Numbered from the stretch's first letter, positions 6,933 through 15,467 are shown. The stretch is 19,362 nt of DNA from Erysipelotrichaceae bacterium (GCA_017419065.1 JAFOMB010000069.1:1-19362); one strand, 5' to 3'. A program made the numbers and translations. Notes: a model not told the origin generated them from the sequence alone.

Positions 6933-7892
6933 TTATACAGTCTTTTCAAATACGCGGTAGAGTTCCTTGCGGGAAGTCGCCTTCATCTTGCAGATCTCAT
7001 CGATCGGATGAGCCGTGATGATGTCGTTTTCGATACCGACAGCCTGGCCGCCCACACCGGCGATCAGAAGTTCCACAGCCTTGACACCGAGTCTTGTCGC
7101 CAGGACACGGTCGGATGTCGTCGGGGAACCGCCTCTCTGGATATGACCCAGGATGGTGGCTCTTCCGGAATAAGTCGTGTATTCGCTGATCTTGTTGGCG
7201 AAGGAATTGACATCGACCATCTTTTCCGTGACGACGACGATGGCGTGGTTCTTGCCGATGGAATCGAGGTATTTCAGCTTGTCGAGGACGTCTTCCTCAT
7301 CATAGCCTGTTTCCGGCGTGATGACGACTTCCGCACCGCAGGCGATGGCGGAATAGATAGCCAGGTCGCCGCACTTGTTGCCCATGACTTCGACGACTGA
7401 GCAGCGGTGATGGGAAGAGGAAGTATCCTTCAGCTTATCGATACAGGAAGTGACCGTATCGAGAGCCGTATCGAAACCGATGGTGAAGTTGGTCCCCGGG
7501 ATATCGTTGTCGATGGTCCCCGGAATGCCGATGCAGTTGACGCCGTGCTGCGTGAGGGCGTTGCCGCCTTTATAGGTACCGTCTCCCCCGATGACGACTA
7601 AGGCATCGATCCCGAAGCCCTTCAGTTTCTCGACACCGGCTTCCACGACCTTCGGATCACGGAATTCCGGCAGTCTGGCAGAGCCCAGGATGGTACCGCC
7701 TCTTTCGACGATATCCGAGACAGAGTTCCGGTCAAACGGCACGTATTCACCGTTTACCAGTCCCAAAAAGCCGTTGCGGATGCCGACGACTTCGATGCCG
7801 TTGCATAAAGCGCTCCTGGTGACGGCACGGATGGCCGCGTTCATGCCCGGAGAGTCGCCTCCGGAAGTCAATACACCGATCTTGCGAATCAT
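6933..7892 (-). CDS. pfkA: ATP-dependent 6-phosphofructokinase
   Basis: PfkA phosphorylates fructose 6-phosphate with ATP, the committed step of glycolysis. The 319-residue length matches the bacterial ATP-PFK family. Motifs include LTSGGDSPGMNAAIR (residues 9-22, ATP site and effector arginines), GGDGTYKG (102-109, where the Gly after the Asp indicates ATP rather than pyrophosphate use), GTIDNDI (125-131, catalytic Asp128) and GHIQRGG. I set the start at ATG 7892, which gives MIRKIGVLTSGGD and has GAGG upstream; an upstream extension would run into dnaI and lacks family support. It begins 10 bases after the dnaI stop with no signal between them, so it looks cotranscribed with the replication genes and closes that unit. 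Confidence 0.97.
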   Translation of the reverse strand: MIRKIGVLTSGGDSPGMNAAIRAVTRSALCNGIEVVGIRNGFLGLVNGEYVPFDRNSVSDIVERGGTILGSARLPEFRDPKVVEAGVEKLKGFGIDALVVIGGDGTYKGGNALTQHGVNCIGIPGTIDNDIPGTNFTIGFDTALDTVTSCIDKLKDTSSSHHRCSVVEVMGNKCGDLAIYSAIACGAEVVITPETGYDEEDVLDKLKYLDSIGKNHAIVVVTEKMVDVNSFANKISEYTTYSGRATILGHIQRGGSPTTSDRVLATRLGVKAVELLIAGVGGQAVGIENDIITAHPIDEICKMKATSRKELYRVFEKTV

Positions 7893-7902
7893 AATCTTTC
7901 CT

Positions 7903-8757
7903 CTACTTTCTCTTGTTTTTCCCTTCCAGGACATACTCATCGCTCAGGATGCGTATCCTCTCCAGGAGTCTTTTGGCCTTCATGGCACTGGATTTATCAT
8001 TCTTGTCGTAGGTATAGTGTTTCAGAAGATCACTTCTGTTGAGGTTGGAAGTAAACAGGGTCAATAAGCGATGTTCCATACGGTAGTCCAGGATCGTGAA
8101 GAGGACATCGTCTCTTGAAAAGGAGGAGACACTTTCCGAGCCGATATCATCAAGTATCAGGACATCGGCGTCCTGGAGTTTACGCATATTCCTGTCGTAT
8201 CTTCCCGGCTCGCTGCTCAGACTCCTTCTCAGGTCGTTGATGAAGTCGCTGACCTTCACGAAGGCCACCTTCTTCCCCTTCTTCACCAGGGAATTGGCCA
8301 ATGCGATACACATATAGGTCTTGCCGACCCCGAGGTCTCCGCTGATATAGAGACCCTTGTCTCTTTTCCCCTCATAGATATCATAGCACTGAAGGAAGAG
8401 TCCCTTGACACCGGTTTCCTCCAGTTCGATATTGTCGAGATCGAGTCCCAGGAGGTCCTCCGAGATATCGGAATAGACATAGGACTCCTTGAAGTCCTTC
8501 AGGGAATCGTTTTTCTTCTTGTAGGGACAGTGCTCCACTTCTCTTAGGAGGACACCGTCATAGTCCAGGGAGAGCCTTTCCCCCTTCTTGGCCTGCGTAC
8601 ACATGTAGAGGCCTTTGCAGCCTTCACACTGCTTCCTCGATTCATAGATGCGAAGCAGCGTCTGCGTGTGATCTTTCAGGAACTGATCGCTGAAGCGATG
8701 CTTTTCCGCTACTTCTTTGATCAGAGCGTCCCTCAGAGGGAGTTTCCATTCATCCAT
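7903..8757 (-). CDS. dnaI: Primosomal protein DnaI (helicase loader)
   Basis: DnaI is the AAA+ ATPase that loads the replicative helicase in Bacillota. In this 284-residue protein Cys44, Cys47, Cys53 and Cys77 lie in the N-terminal helicase-binding region and fit its zinc site. The C-terminal AAA+ domain has Walker A GDLGVGKT (140-147), Walker B VLILDDIG (199-206), sensor I TSNL (236-239) and a likely arginine finger in RLLERIR (about 264-270). The ATG overlaps the end of dnaB by 8 bases (ATGGATGA), with a strong AGGAGG seven bases upstream inside dnaB, so translation is coupled. The dnaB-dnaI order is the conserved Bacillota arrangement. Confidence 0.95.
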   Translation of the reverse strand: MDEWKLPLRDALIKEVAEKHRFSDQFLKDHTQTLLRIYESRKQCEGCKGLYMCTQAKKGERLSLDYDGVLLREVEHCPYKKKNDSLKDFKESYVYSDISEDLLGLDLDNIELEETGVKGLFLQCYDIYEGKRDKGLYISGDLGVGKTYMCIALANSLVKKGKKVAFVKVSDFINDLRRSLSSEPGRYDRNMRKLQDADVLILDDIGSESVSSFSRDDVLFTILDYRMEHRLLTLFTSNLNRSDLLKHYTYDKNDKSSAMKAKRLLERIRILSDEYVLEGKNKRK

Positions 8758-9892
8758 TGTTCTTCCTCCTCTCCAGGATCTCTTTCAGTCTGTCTTCTTC
8801 CAGTTCCGGATTCTTACTGGCATCATAGACCGGCAGTTCATCCTTTTCGCTCCTGTTTCCGCCTCTGCCGAAGAGGAATTCCTGAGCACTCTTCGCATCG
8901 GTGATGCCGTTGCGGTGCAGGTCAGCCGCCGCCGGATAGAGATATTTCTCATAGAGGTGGCCATCGCACTGTTTCAAGGTGTGTTCCAGCAGAACGTTGA
9001 TCACCCCGGTGCTCAGATGATACTGATGATGGAGGGTGTAGAGGATCTTCTTGTCGTAAGGCGTGACCTCTCTTCCTCCCTGCCTGTTCATGAGGAAGGA
9101 GAGACACGGGACACCATAGTTCCCCTCTTCCACCTTCTCATAAGCCGGCTGGGAAGCCTGGGCCATCTTTACCAGTTCTTCCGTATCGAAGTGATCGGAA
9201 TTCCTGTTGACCAGACGGGAGATATAGGTCCGCATGCGGTCATAGGAGATATTGTAGAGATCGGCGATACAGGCGATCTCATGGAGGTTGTCATAGGTGC
9301 GGAAGCGTCTCGGGAAGAGGAAATCCGAGATGTCCTTGAGGAAGTAATTGACATCGAAGAGCGTATCGAAGGAGGCCTCTTCCCTCTTCTTCGCGTTGAG
9401 ATAGGACTCGTCTTCTTCACTCCAGGTCTCCAGTTTCCTCAGATCATACTTCTTCGAGACGTTCTCGAAACCGTTCAGGTCGCTTTCTTGAAGGCGCAGG
9501 GAAGACAAGAGTTCCTGATAATGACTGCCTCCGGCCTTTAAAATGAAGTCTCTGACGAAGAGATCATCATCGGTGAACTCCTGACGGTCTTTCGGTTCTA
9601 TCAGAGAGAAGATCCAGAGACCTTCTTCATCCTTCTTCTTGAAGGTGGAGAGGAGCTTGTATTCATTGAGTTTGCCTAGGGCCTCTTCAAAGGTATCGAT
9701 AGACATGCCGAGACGTGTCAGAAGATCATCCAAAGGTAAATAGTCTAAAGACTTTTCCTCAAAGAGGAAGCTGTGATACAGGGAAAAGGCATGCGGACCG
9801 ATCAGAGGCAGATAAAAAACAGCCAGCGATCTCATCCGGTCCAGTGAAAGATCTGTATCCTGTAAGACTCTGTACCTGTCTTTTCCTAACAT
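8750..9892 (-). CDS. dnaB: Replication initiation protein DnaB (DnaB/DnaD family, primosome)
   Basis: Bacillota DnaB (unrelated to the E. coli helicase DnaB) remodels DNA at origins and restart sites and helps DnaI load the helicase at the membrane. This 380-residue protein starts MLGKDRYRVLQDTDLS, followed by the winged-helix-like region with LYLPLIGPHA-type sequence (FYLPLIGPHAFSLYHSF, about 27-43) typical of the family N-terminus. The C-terminal half holds the DDBH2-like helices (YDKKILYTLHHQYHLSTGVINVL) and a basic end (RLKEILERRK). It is shorter than B. subtilis DnaB. I prefer ATG 9892, eight bases after GGAG, to an upstream GTG at 9910 that would place GGAG inside the gene. The start overlaps the coaE end by 7 bases. 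Confidence 0.9.
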   Translation of the reverse strand: MLGKDRYRVLQDTDLSLDRMRSLAVFYLPLIGPHAFSLYHSFLFEEKSLDYLPLDDLLTRLGMSIDTFEEALGKLNEYKLLSTFKKKDEEGLWIFSLIEPKDRQEFTDDDLFVRDFILKAGGSHYQELLSSLRLQESDLNGFENVSKKYDLRKLETWSEEDESYLNAKKREEASFDTLFDVNYFLKDISDFLFPRRFRTYDNLHEIACIADLYNISYDRMRTYISRLVNRNSDHFDTEELVKMAQASQPAYEKVEEGNYGVPCLSFLMNRQGGREVTPYDKKILYTLHHQYHLSTGVINVLLEHTLKQCDGHLYEKYLYPAAADLHRNGITDAKSAQEFLFGRGGNRSEKDELPVYDASKNPELEEDRLKEILERRKNNG

Positions 9893-11262
9893 AAGAGATT
9901 CTCCAGACACTCTTCAGTACGCTGATAGAGGTCCTCTAAACTACTATTATTATATATGATTTCATCGGCGCGGTCTTTCTTATTTTTGAAGGGCATCTGA
10001 TTCCTGATACGACGTTTCGCTTCTTTCTGATCGACCCCTCTCTTCTCCAGTCTCTGTAAAGCGATATCCCTTTTGGATGTCACCAGGATGACCTTATCGA
10101 AGAGCGTTTCAAATCCCCCTTCATAGAGAAGCGGCACTTCCGCAAAGAAGATGTTGGACTCTTCCTTTTCCTCCAGCATCTTCCCAATGATCAGAGGATG
10201 CAAGAGAGATTCCAGTTTTTCTTTCTTTTTCTTATTGGTAAAGACGATGGAGGAGAGTTTCTTCTTGTCGAGTTCTTCCCCTTCAAAGCACTCCGGGAAG
10301 GTCTCTTTGATCAGACGGTATCCGGCATGGTCTTTTAAGAGAAGTTCACGGTTGTAGGCATCGCAGTCAAAGACCGGATAGCCCTTGTCTCTTATATAGG
10401 CAGAGACCGTGGACTTGCCGGAACCGATGGTACCGGTGATCGCGATGGCGATCTTCTGCTTCTGACAGTTCGGACAGAAATAGGTCCCTCGGCCCCCGAC
10501 CCGGATCTTCCGGATCTCACCCTGACAGACCGGGCAGATCTTCTGTTCGTGGCAGGAAAGCGAGAGCTGGAATAAGCCTGTCACTCCTAAGGAAGAAGCA
10601 TAGGAGCGTATCGTCGTGCCGCCGGCTTCGATGGCCTTATGAAGGATGGAGCGGGTATTCTCTACGATCTTTTCCGCTTCCCTTTTATTCAGCTTGGAAG
10701 CCTTCGTCTTTGGATGGATCCGGCTTTCAAAGAGGATCTCATCGGCGTAGATATTACCGATACCGGATACGAAGTGCTGATCGAGCAGGACTTCCTTGAC
10801 CGGGATCTTCTTGTCTTTGAAATATTCCAGACAGTAGGCTGTGTCAAAAGCCGCAGAAAAAGGTTCCGGACCCAGGTCCTTGAAGATATCGTAGTTCTCT
10901 TTCTTTTCAATGATCTCCATCCTGCCGAACTTGCGGACGTCGTGGTAGCGGAGCTCGCTTCCATCATCCAGGGAGAAGATCACGTGCGTGTGCTTATCGA
11001 TGGGCGCTGAAGGAGGCAGGATATAGTACTTCCCCTCCATGCGCAGATGCGAGACCAGCGTCAGGTCTTCCATTTCAAACAGAAGATACTTTCCCCTTCT
11101 TATGAAACGGAGAAAGGTATGTCCCTTCAATCGTTCGGCGAATTCCTCCGGATCGCCTTCAATGATCTTCGGAAAAAGGACCCTTACACTCAGGATCTTT
11201 CTTCCTTCTATTTTCAGCCTGAGGGTATTCAGGACCGTTTCTACTTCAGGGAGTTCCGGCAT
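9886..11262 (-). CDS. mutM-coaE: Fusion of formamidopyrimidine-DNA glycosylase (MutM/Fpg) and dephospho-CoA kinase (CoaE)
   Basis: One 458-residue frame encodes two complete enzymes. Residues 1-269 are MutM, which removes oxidised purines such as 8-oxoguanine and nicks the site: PELPEVE supplies Pro2/Glu3 after Met removal, RRGKY holds Lys58, DQHFVSGIGNIYADE precedes the helix-two-turn-helix, and the zinc finger is C243-x2-C246-x16-C263-x2-C266. Residues 270-458 are CoaE, which phosphorylates dephospho-CoA in the last step of CoA synthesis: P-loop GTIGSGKST (277-285), DCD (298-300), VPLLYEGG, and the lid region RLEKRGVDQKEAKRRIRNQM. The join (CQKQKIAIAITG) has no linker and no internal start codon or ribosome binding site. 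Both halves keep their key residues, so both are probably active. The ATG shares one base with the polA stop (TAATG), with GAGG upstream. Confidence 0.95.
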   Translation of the reverse strand: MPELPEVETVLNTLRLKIEGRKILSVRVLFPKIIEGDPEEFAERLKGHTFLRFIRRGKYLLFEMEDLTLVSHLRMEGKYYILPPSAPIDKHTHVIFSLDDGSELRYHDVRKFGRMEIIEKKENYDIFKDLGPEPFSAAFDTAYCLEYFKDKKIPVKEVLLDQHFVSGIGNIYADEILFESRIHPKTKASKLNKREAEKIVENTRSILHKAIEAGGTTIRSYASSLGVTGLFQLSLSCHEQKICPVCQGEIRKIRVGGRGTYFCPNCQKQKIAIAITGTIGSGKSTVSAYIRDKGYPVFDCDAYNRELLLKDHAGYRLIKETFPECFEGEELDKKKLSSIVFTNKKKKEKLESLLHPLIIGKMLEEKEESNIFFAEVPLLYEGGFETLFDKVILVTSKRDIALQRLEKRGVDQKEAKRRIRNQMPFKNKKDRADEIIYNNSSLEDLYQRTEECLENLLC

Positions 11263-13832
11263 TATTTGGCCTCATACCAGGTCTTGCCGACAGACATCGA
11301 GGAATCGAGGCGGACCGGGAATTCATAGGCTCCCGACATGGCCTCTAAGACTAAGGCTTTGACTTCTTCCAGTTCCCCTTCCGGGACTTCCAGTATGACT
11401 TCGTCGTGTACCTGCAGGATGAGTCTGGAAGAGAGCTTCTTCTCCCGTAACATCTTGTCCACCCGTAACATGGCCAGTTTGATGATATCGGCTGCCGAGC
11501 CCTGTATCGTCGAGTTCATGGCGGCACGCTTGCCGAATTCTCTCATCATATAGTTCCGATCATGGATCTCCGGGATGTACCGTCTTCTGTTGAGAATAGT
11601 CTTTACATAGCCTTCCTTCTCGCAGAAGGCCACCTGATGATCCAGGTATTCCTTGATGGCCGGATAGGTACGGAAGTATTCGTCGATGTATCTCTTGGCG
11701 TCCTTGAAGGACAGATTGGTCTGATTGGCCAGTCCGAAGTCGGAGATCCCGTAGACGACACCGAAGTTGACCGCTTTCGCGTGTCTTCTGTCTAACGGCG
11801 TCACTTCTTCTTCCGATAATCCGAAGATGTCCATGGCTGTCTTCTTGTGGATATCGATGCCGTCATTGAAGGCGGAGATCATCTTCTCTTCTCCGGATAA
11901 AGCAGACAGGACTCTGAGTTCGATCTGCGAGTAGTCGCAGCTTAAAAACAGTGATCCCTCTTTCGGCTTGAAGGCCTTCCGGATCTCCCGGGATTCATCA
12001 TCCCGGACGGATATGTTCTGCAGGTTCGGATCATAGGAAGACAGTCTTCCGGTCGCTGTGACGTTCTGGGAGAAGATCGTGTGGATCTTGCCATCCGGAC
12101 GTATGTATTTCTTGAGACCTTCCGCATAGGTCGAATAGAGCTTGGAATACTTGCGGTACTCTAAGATATCATCGATGATCGGATGATAGGAAGAGAGTTT
12201 GGAGAGGATCTCGGCAGAGGTGGAACCGTTCTTGAGATCCGGGAGATCGAGCTCCTTGAAGAGCACTTCCGAGAGCTGTTTCGGGGAGCCGATGTTGAAC
12301 TCCCTTCCGGCTTCTTCATAGACTCTCTTCGCAGCCGCTTCCATCTTTTCCTTCGTGACGCCGGCGATCTCATCGAGGACGTCGCTGTCGCAGGCCATGC
12401 CCTCTTTTTCCATGCGGTAGAGGACATAGGTCAAAGGCAGTTCCAGATCATGATAGAGGGAGACTAATTCATCTCTTTTAAGTCCCTCTTCCAGAGCCGG
12501 GATGATGGAGGCAAAGGCCGAAGCGAACTCCTGGGAGTAGCTGACGACTCTCTCCTCATCATACGGCAAAGGTCTCTTCTCGCTGCCGACGACATCCTTG
12601 AGCTCTCTGGAAATGTCTTTCCCGAAGTGCTGCAGGATGGCCTTTGGAGACGTCAGCGTGTTATTTAACAGGAAGCCCATCAGCATGACATCTTCCGTAT
12701 TCTCTCCGATGGAGAAGTTCCGGTAGTCGGAAAGATGCAGGAGGGCTTTCAGGTCATAGACGTATTTCCTGTGATCGCTTCTTAAGAAGACAAGAGCTTC
12801 CTCGTCCTTTTTGAAGTCTTCAAAATCGATGTATTCCGCACTGTTCTCATCCGCGAAACAGAGCCCCCAGAGCTCTCTTTCGTAGTAGGAGAAGTCATTG
12901 GACATGAAGTAGATGAAAGGCTCTTTGAGAAGAGAAGCCGAGATCTTCGTGACCTTTCTGAGCTCCCTCGTCTTTTCTTCCTTCTTCTGTGTGTGGCGTA
13001 TCAGGGAGTACATCTCGTATTTCTCAAAGAAGGCATTGCGTCCCTCTTCATCGATGGAGAAGCGGAAGTCTTCCAGATCCGGATCGATGCCGACATCGGT
13101 CTTGATGGTCGCCAGCTCTTTGGAGAGGAAGCAGGAATCCTTATCATTGATGAGGCGTTCCTTCAGTTTCCCCTTGATCTCATCGATGTGTTCATAGATG
13201 CCTTCACAGGTATCATACTGACTCAGCAGCTTGACCGCCGTCTTGTCGCCGACGCCTTCGACGCCTTTGATGTTGTCGGACTTGTCTCCGGCCAGACCCT
13301 TCCAGTCGATGATCTGATACGGTTTTAAGCCGTATTCCTCCTTCAGGGCTTCCTCGTTCATCTTCGCGATCTCAGACATCCCCTTCTTCATGATGTAGAC
13401 AGAGGTGGACTCATCGATCAGCTGTAAAAGGTCTCTGTCGGAAGAGAGGATGCAGGTCTCTAACGGATACTTCTTGGATAAGGTACCGATGACGTCATCC
13501 GCTTCGATATCGTCGTATTCGAGATAGGTGATCTTATAGGCATCCAGCATCTCTCTCACCAGGGCGAACTGGCCTACCAGTTCTTCCGGTGTCTCTTTTC
13601 TTCCTCCCTTATAGTCGGGATTCAGGTCATGACGGAAGGTGTGCTTTCCCTTATCGAAAGCGACGACCAGGTAATCCGGTTTGATCTCCCGGAAGGCCTT
13701 TTCCATCATATTCGCAAAAGCGTATACCGCATTCGTGTATACGCCTTTGGAAGATTTCATGATATTTCCGTAACTTGTGGCATAGAAAGCTCGAAACAGG
13801 ACCGAGTTTCCGTCTATCAGCATCAGTTTCAT
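11262..13832 (-). CDS. polA: DNA polymerase I
   Basis: The 856-residue enzyme fills gaps and removes RNA primers. The N-terminal 5'-3' flap nuclease domain begins MKLMLIDGNSVLFRAFYAT and includes DDVIGTL, SSDRDLLQL and the helix-hairpin-helix GVEGVGDKTA. The middle 3'-5' exonuclease-like domain lacks the first acidic motif (FIYFMSNDF where DxE is expected), as in other Bacillota Pol I, so proofreading is probably absent. The polymerase domain has motif A DYSQIELR, motif B RRHAKAVNFGVVYG and motif C QVHDEV (His and Asp about 809-810). I set the start at ATG 13832, which has GGAG nine bases upstream and lies one base after the lipoprotein stop; the ATG at 13856 would place that GGAG within the gene. 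The product is cotranscribed with mutM-coaE. Confidence 0.97.
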   Translation of the reverse strand: MKLMLIDGNSVLFRAFYATSYGNIMKSSKGVYTNAVYAFANMMEKAFREIKPDYLVVAFDKGKHTFRHDLNPDYKGGRKETPEELVGQFALVREMLDAYKITYLEYDDIEADDVIGTLSKKYPLETCILSSDRDLLQLIDESTSVYIMKKGMSEIAKMNEEALKEEYGLKPYQIIDWKGLAGDKSDNIKGVEGVGDKTAVKLLSQYDTCEGIYEHIDEIKGKLKERLINDKDSCFLSKELATIKTDVGIDPDLEDFRFSIDEEGRNAFFEKYEMYSLIRHTQKKEEKTRELRKVTKISASLLKEPFIYFMSNDFSYYERELWGLCFADENSAEYIDFEDFKKDEEALVFLRSDHRKYVYDLKALLHLSDYRNFSIGENTEDVMLMGFLLNNTLTSPKAILQHFGKDISRELKDVVGSEKRPLPYDEERVVSYSQEFASAFASIIPALEEGLKRDELVSLYHDLELPLTYVLYRMEKEGMACDSDVLDEIAGVTKEKMEAAAKRVYEEAGREFNIGSPKQLSEVLFKELDLPDLKNGSTSAEILSKLSSYHPIIDDILEYRKYSKLYSTYAEGLKKYIRPDGKIHTIFSQNVTATGRLSSYDPNLQNISVRDDESREIRKAFKPKEGSLFLSCDYSQIELRVLSALSGEEKMISAFNDGIDIHKKTAMDIFGLSEEEVTPLDRRHAKAVNFGVVYGISDFGLANQTNLSFKDAKRYIDEYFRTYPAIKEYLDHQVAFCEKEGYVKTILNRRRYIPEIHDRNYMMREFGKRAAMNSTIQGSAADIIKLAMLRVDKMLREKKLSSRLILQVHDEVILEVPEGELEEVKALVLEAMSGAYEFPVRLDSSMSVGKTWYEAK

Positions 13833-13833
13833 C

Positions 13834-14841
13834 TTATTCTTCTCCGCTATCCGCATATTTCGCTTCGATCATACTGGAGACAAGAGTATCCAGGGTCGTG
13901 AGGTTCTCATACATGAGGGACATGTAGTCCTTTCCGTCATTGGCCTGGGAAGTGGAAAGCGAAGAGATGTTGGAGAGGGTCACTCTCTTGAGTCCCAGTT
14001 CCTCTTCCAGAGATGTCATGAGTTCATACATGTCTTCCGGGATGTTCGGCTCATAGACGATGTACTGGACACCGTCTGCCTTTATCCTGGCCTTGATGAC
14101 TTCCAGTTCCTTGTCACTTGGAAGAGCGCCGTACTTGGACAGACAGACCGGATAGATCTGAAAGCCGTAGTCCTTCTGCCAGGTGGAAAAGGACGGGGTC
14201 ATACAGACGAATTTGAGCACGAGCTGTTCATTGCGCAGTCTTCTCGAAAGATTCTGGAAGGAGGCATCGAGGGCGATGAGCTCTTCCTCCAGTTTTTCAT
14301 AGTTGTCCTTGAAGAAGGAAGCTTCTTCGACATAGTTGGAAGCGAAATATTCATAGATGTCCTTCCCCATCGACAGCATCCCGATCGGGTTGAGCCAGAG
14401 GAAGAGATCGAGGTCATCGGTATCGATCTCATTGAAGAGATCATCATCGTAGAACGGCCCTTCGATATAAGTATTGCGGCCGTCTACATAGACTAAGGAA
14501 TAGCGCTGGAACTTGTATACCGCATTGAGGATAGATAAATCTACCTGTTCGGCGCCGCTGTCATAGATCTCCTCTTCGAAGATGGACATGTACGGTTCCA
14601 GTTCTCCGATATGGAAGAAGACGACAGAATCATCCAGAGTCTCCCGGTAGTCGCTCTTGATCTTGGCGACCTGGACCAGGGAATTGGACTGGATGGAGAC
14701 AGGCTGTATCTTTTCTCCGCATATCCTGTTTAAGAGATAGCCGACAGGATAGATCGTATAGGCGGTGTATTGTCTGACACCGGAGCACCCGCATAACAGG
14801 AGGACAAGCAGTGCCGCGATGATTTTCTTTAAAGATTTCAT
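13834..14841 (-). CDS. TroA/ZnuA-superfamily substrate-binding lipoprotein lacking metal ligands
   Basis: This 335-residue protein starts with a lipoprotein signal peptide (MKSLKKIIAALLVLLLCGC, lipid Cys19), so it should be anchored outside the membrane. The body follows the metal-binding TroA/ZnuA layout: FFHIGELEPYM (residues 75-85, matching YNGLGLEPW), DLFLWLNP (145-152, matching DPHVWLDP), SFSTWQKDYG (217-226) and YEPN near residue 263. The four usual metal ligands are absent: the first-His region reads SIQSNSLVQ, the second His is Phe147, the third is Thr215, and the LDP-type Asp motif reads LSNISS. The whole protein has one histidine, His77. No ABC permease or ATPase lies nearby. It sits between trmB and polA, 12 bases after trmB, with no Shine-Dalgarno. 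The ligand is unknown; metal transport is doubtful. Confidence 0.78.
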   Translation of the reverse strand: MKSLKKIIAALLVLLLCGCSGVRQYTAYTIYPVGYLLNRICGEKIQPVSIQSNSLVQVAKIKSDYRETLDDSVVFFHIGELEPYMSIFEEEIYDSGAEQVDLSILNAVYKFQRYSLVYVDGRNTYIEGPFYDDDLFNEIDTDDLDLFLWLNPIGMLSMGKDIYEYFASNYVEEASFFKDNYEKLEEELIALDASFQNLSRRLRNEQLVLKFVCMTPSFSTWQKDYGFQIYPVCLSKYGALPSDKELEVIKARIKADGVQYIVYEPNIPEDMYELMTSLEEELGLKRVTLSNISSLSTSQANDGKDYMSLMYENLTTLDTLVSSMIEAKYADSGEE

Positions 14842-14847
14842 AGAGTT

Positions 14848-14876
14848 ATTATACTATTTCTTCCGCATTTCCACAA
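14848..14876 (-). promoter_or_regulatory. Candidate internal promoter giving a leaderless lipoprotein mRNA
   Basis: TTGTGG (14876-14871), a 17-base spacer and TATAAT (14853-14848) lie in the 3' end of trmB. The base seven positions after the -10 is the A of the lipoprotein ATG (14841). Confidence 0.45.
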
Positions 14877-15465
14877 AGTGGATAGGCTGCCCCTGTTCCC
14901 GGAATTTCCGCTCATAGGCTGTCATCACATCGTCTCTTTCGATACGGTAATAGTCTTCTTCGACACAGACCGCCTCAAAAGGACTCTCCTTGATATATTC
15001 CAGGGTATCTTCAAACAGGGAATCGTTGTCGCTCTTGAAGATGATGTCTCCCTCGTCCTTCAGGATCTCCGCATAGATCTTTAAGAAAGTAGGATAGGTC
15101 AGTCTTCTCTTGTGGTTTCTCTTCTTCGGCCACGGATCGGAAAACGGCAGATAGATGCGGGAGATGCTTTTGGACGGGAAGATCTCATTGAGCAAAGAGG
15201 CATCTTCATGGAAGATGGCGATGTTCTCCACGCCGGCCTCTTCCGCCTTCTTCACGGCTCTGGCCACACAGGTATCTTCCCTTTCCAGACCGACATAAAA
15301 GATCTCCGGGTTCCTCTTCGCGCTTTCCACCAGGAAGTCGCCCATACCCATGCCGATCTCAAGATAGACGGTCTTGTCAAAATCGATGGCGGAAGCTTCC
15401 TCATAGAGATACTTATTGCCTTCTTCCAGGAAAGCTCCGACCCATTTCTTCTTGCGCATCCTCAT
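14854..15465 (-). CDS. trmB: tRNA (guanine-N7-)-methyltransferase
   Basis: TrmB methylates G46 in the variable loop of tRNAs using S-adenosylmethionine. This 203-residue protein begins MRMRKKKW, the usual start of Bacillota TrmB. It has the SAM site EIGMGMGDF (residues 36-44), GLERE (59-63), the family signature FSDPWPKKRNHKRRLT (108-123) and TAYERKF (182-188), which supply catalytic and tRNA-binding residues. The ATG lies 2 bases after the stop of the upstream gene, with AAGGCAGG inside that gene as ribosome binding site. Its 3' end carries a possible promoter for the next gene. Confidence 0.96.
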   Translation of the reverse strand: MRMRKKKWVGAFLEEGNKYLYEEASAIDFDKTVYLEIGMGMGDFLVESAKRNPEIFYVGLEREDTCVARAVKKAEEAGVENIAIFHEDASLLNEIFPSKSISRIYLPFSDPWPKKRNHKRRLTYPTFLKIYAEILKDEGDIIFKSDNDSLFEDTLEYIKESPFEAVCVEEDYYRIERDDVMTAYERKFREQGQPIHFVEMRKK

Positions 15466-15467
15466 AA

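Noticed and set aside
8717..9541. Long plus-strand open frame of 274 codons
   Set aside because: It lies entirely antisense to dnaB and the start of dnaI, which have clear family motifs, ribosome binding sites and coupled overlaps. The frame has no recognisable domain and no ribosome binding site of note; it is a codon-bias shadow.
9886..11262. Possibility that mutM and coaE are two genes joined by a frameshift error
   Set aside because: The frame runs through both domains without a break, there is no start codon or ribosome binding site at the junction, and both domains are in phase and full length. A sequencing error can only be excluded with reads.
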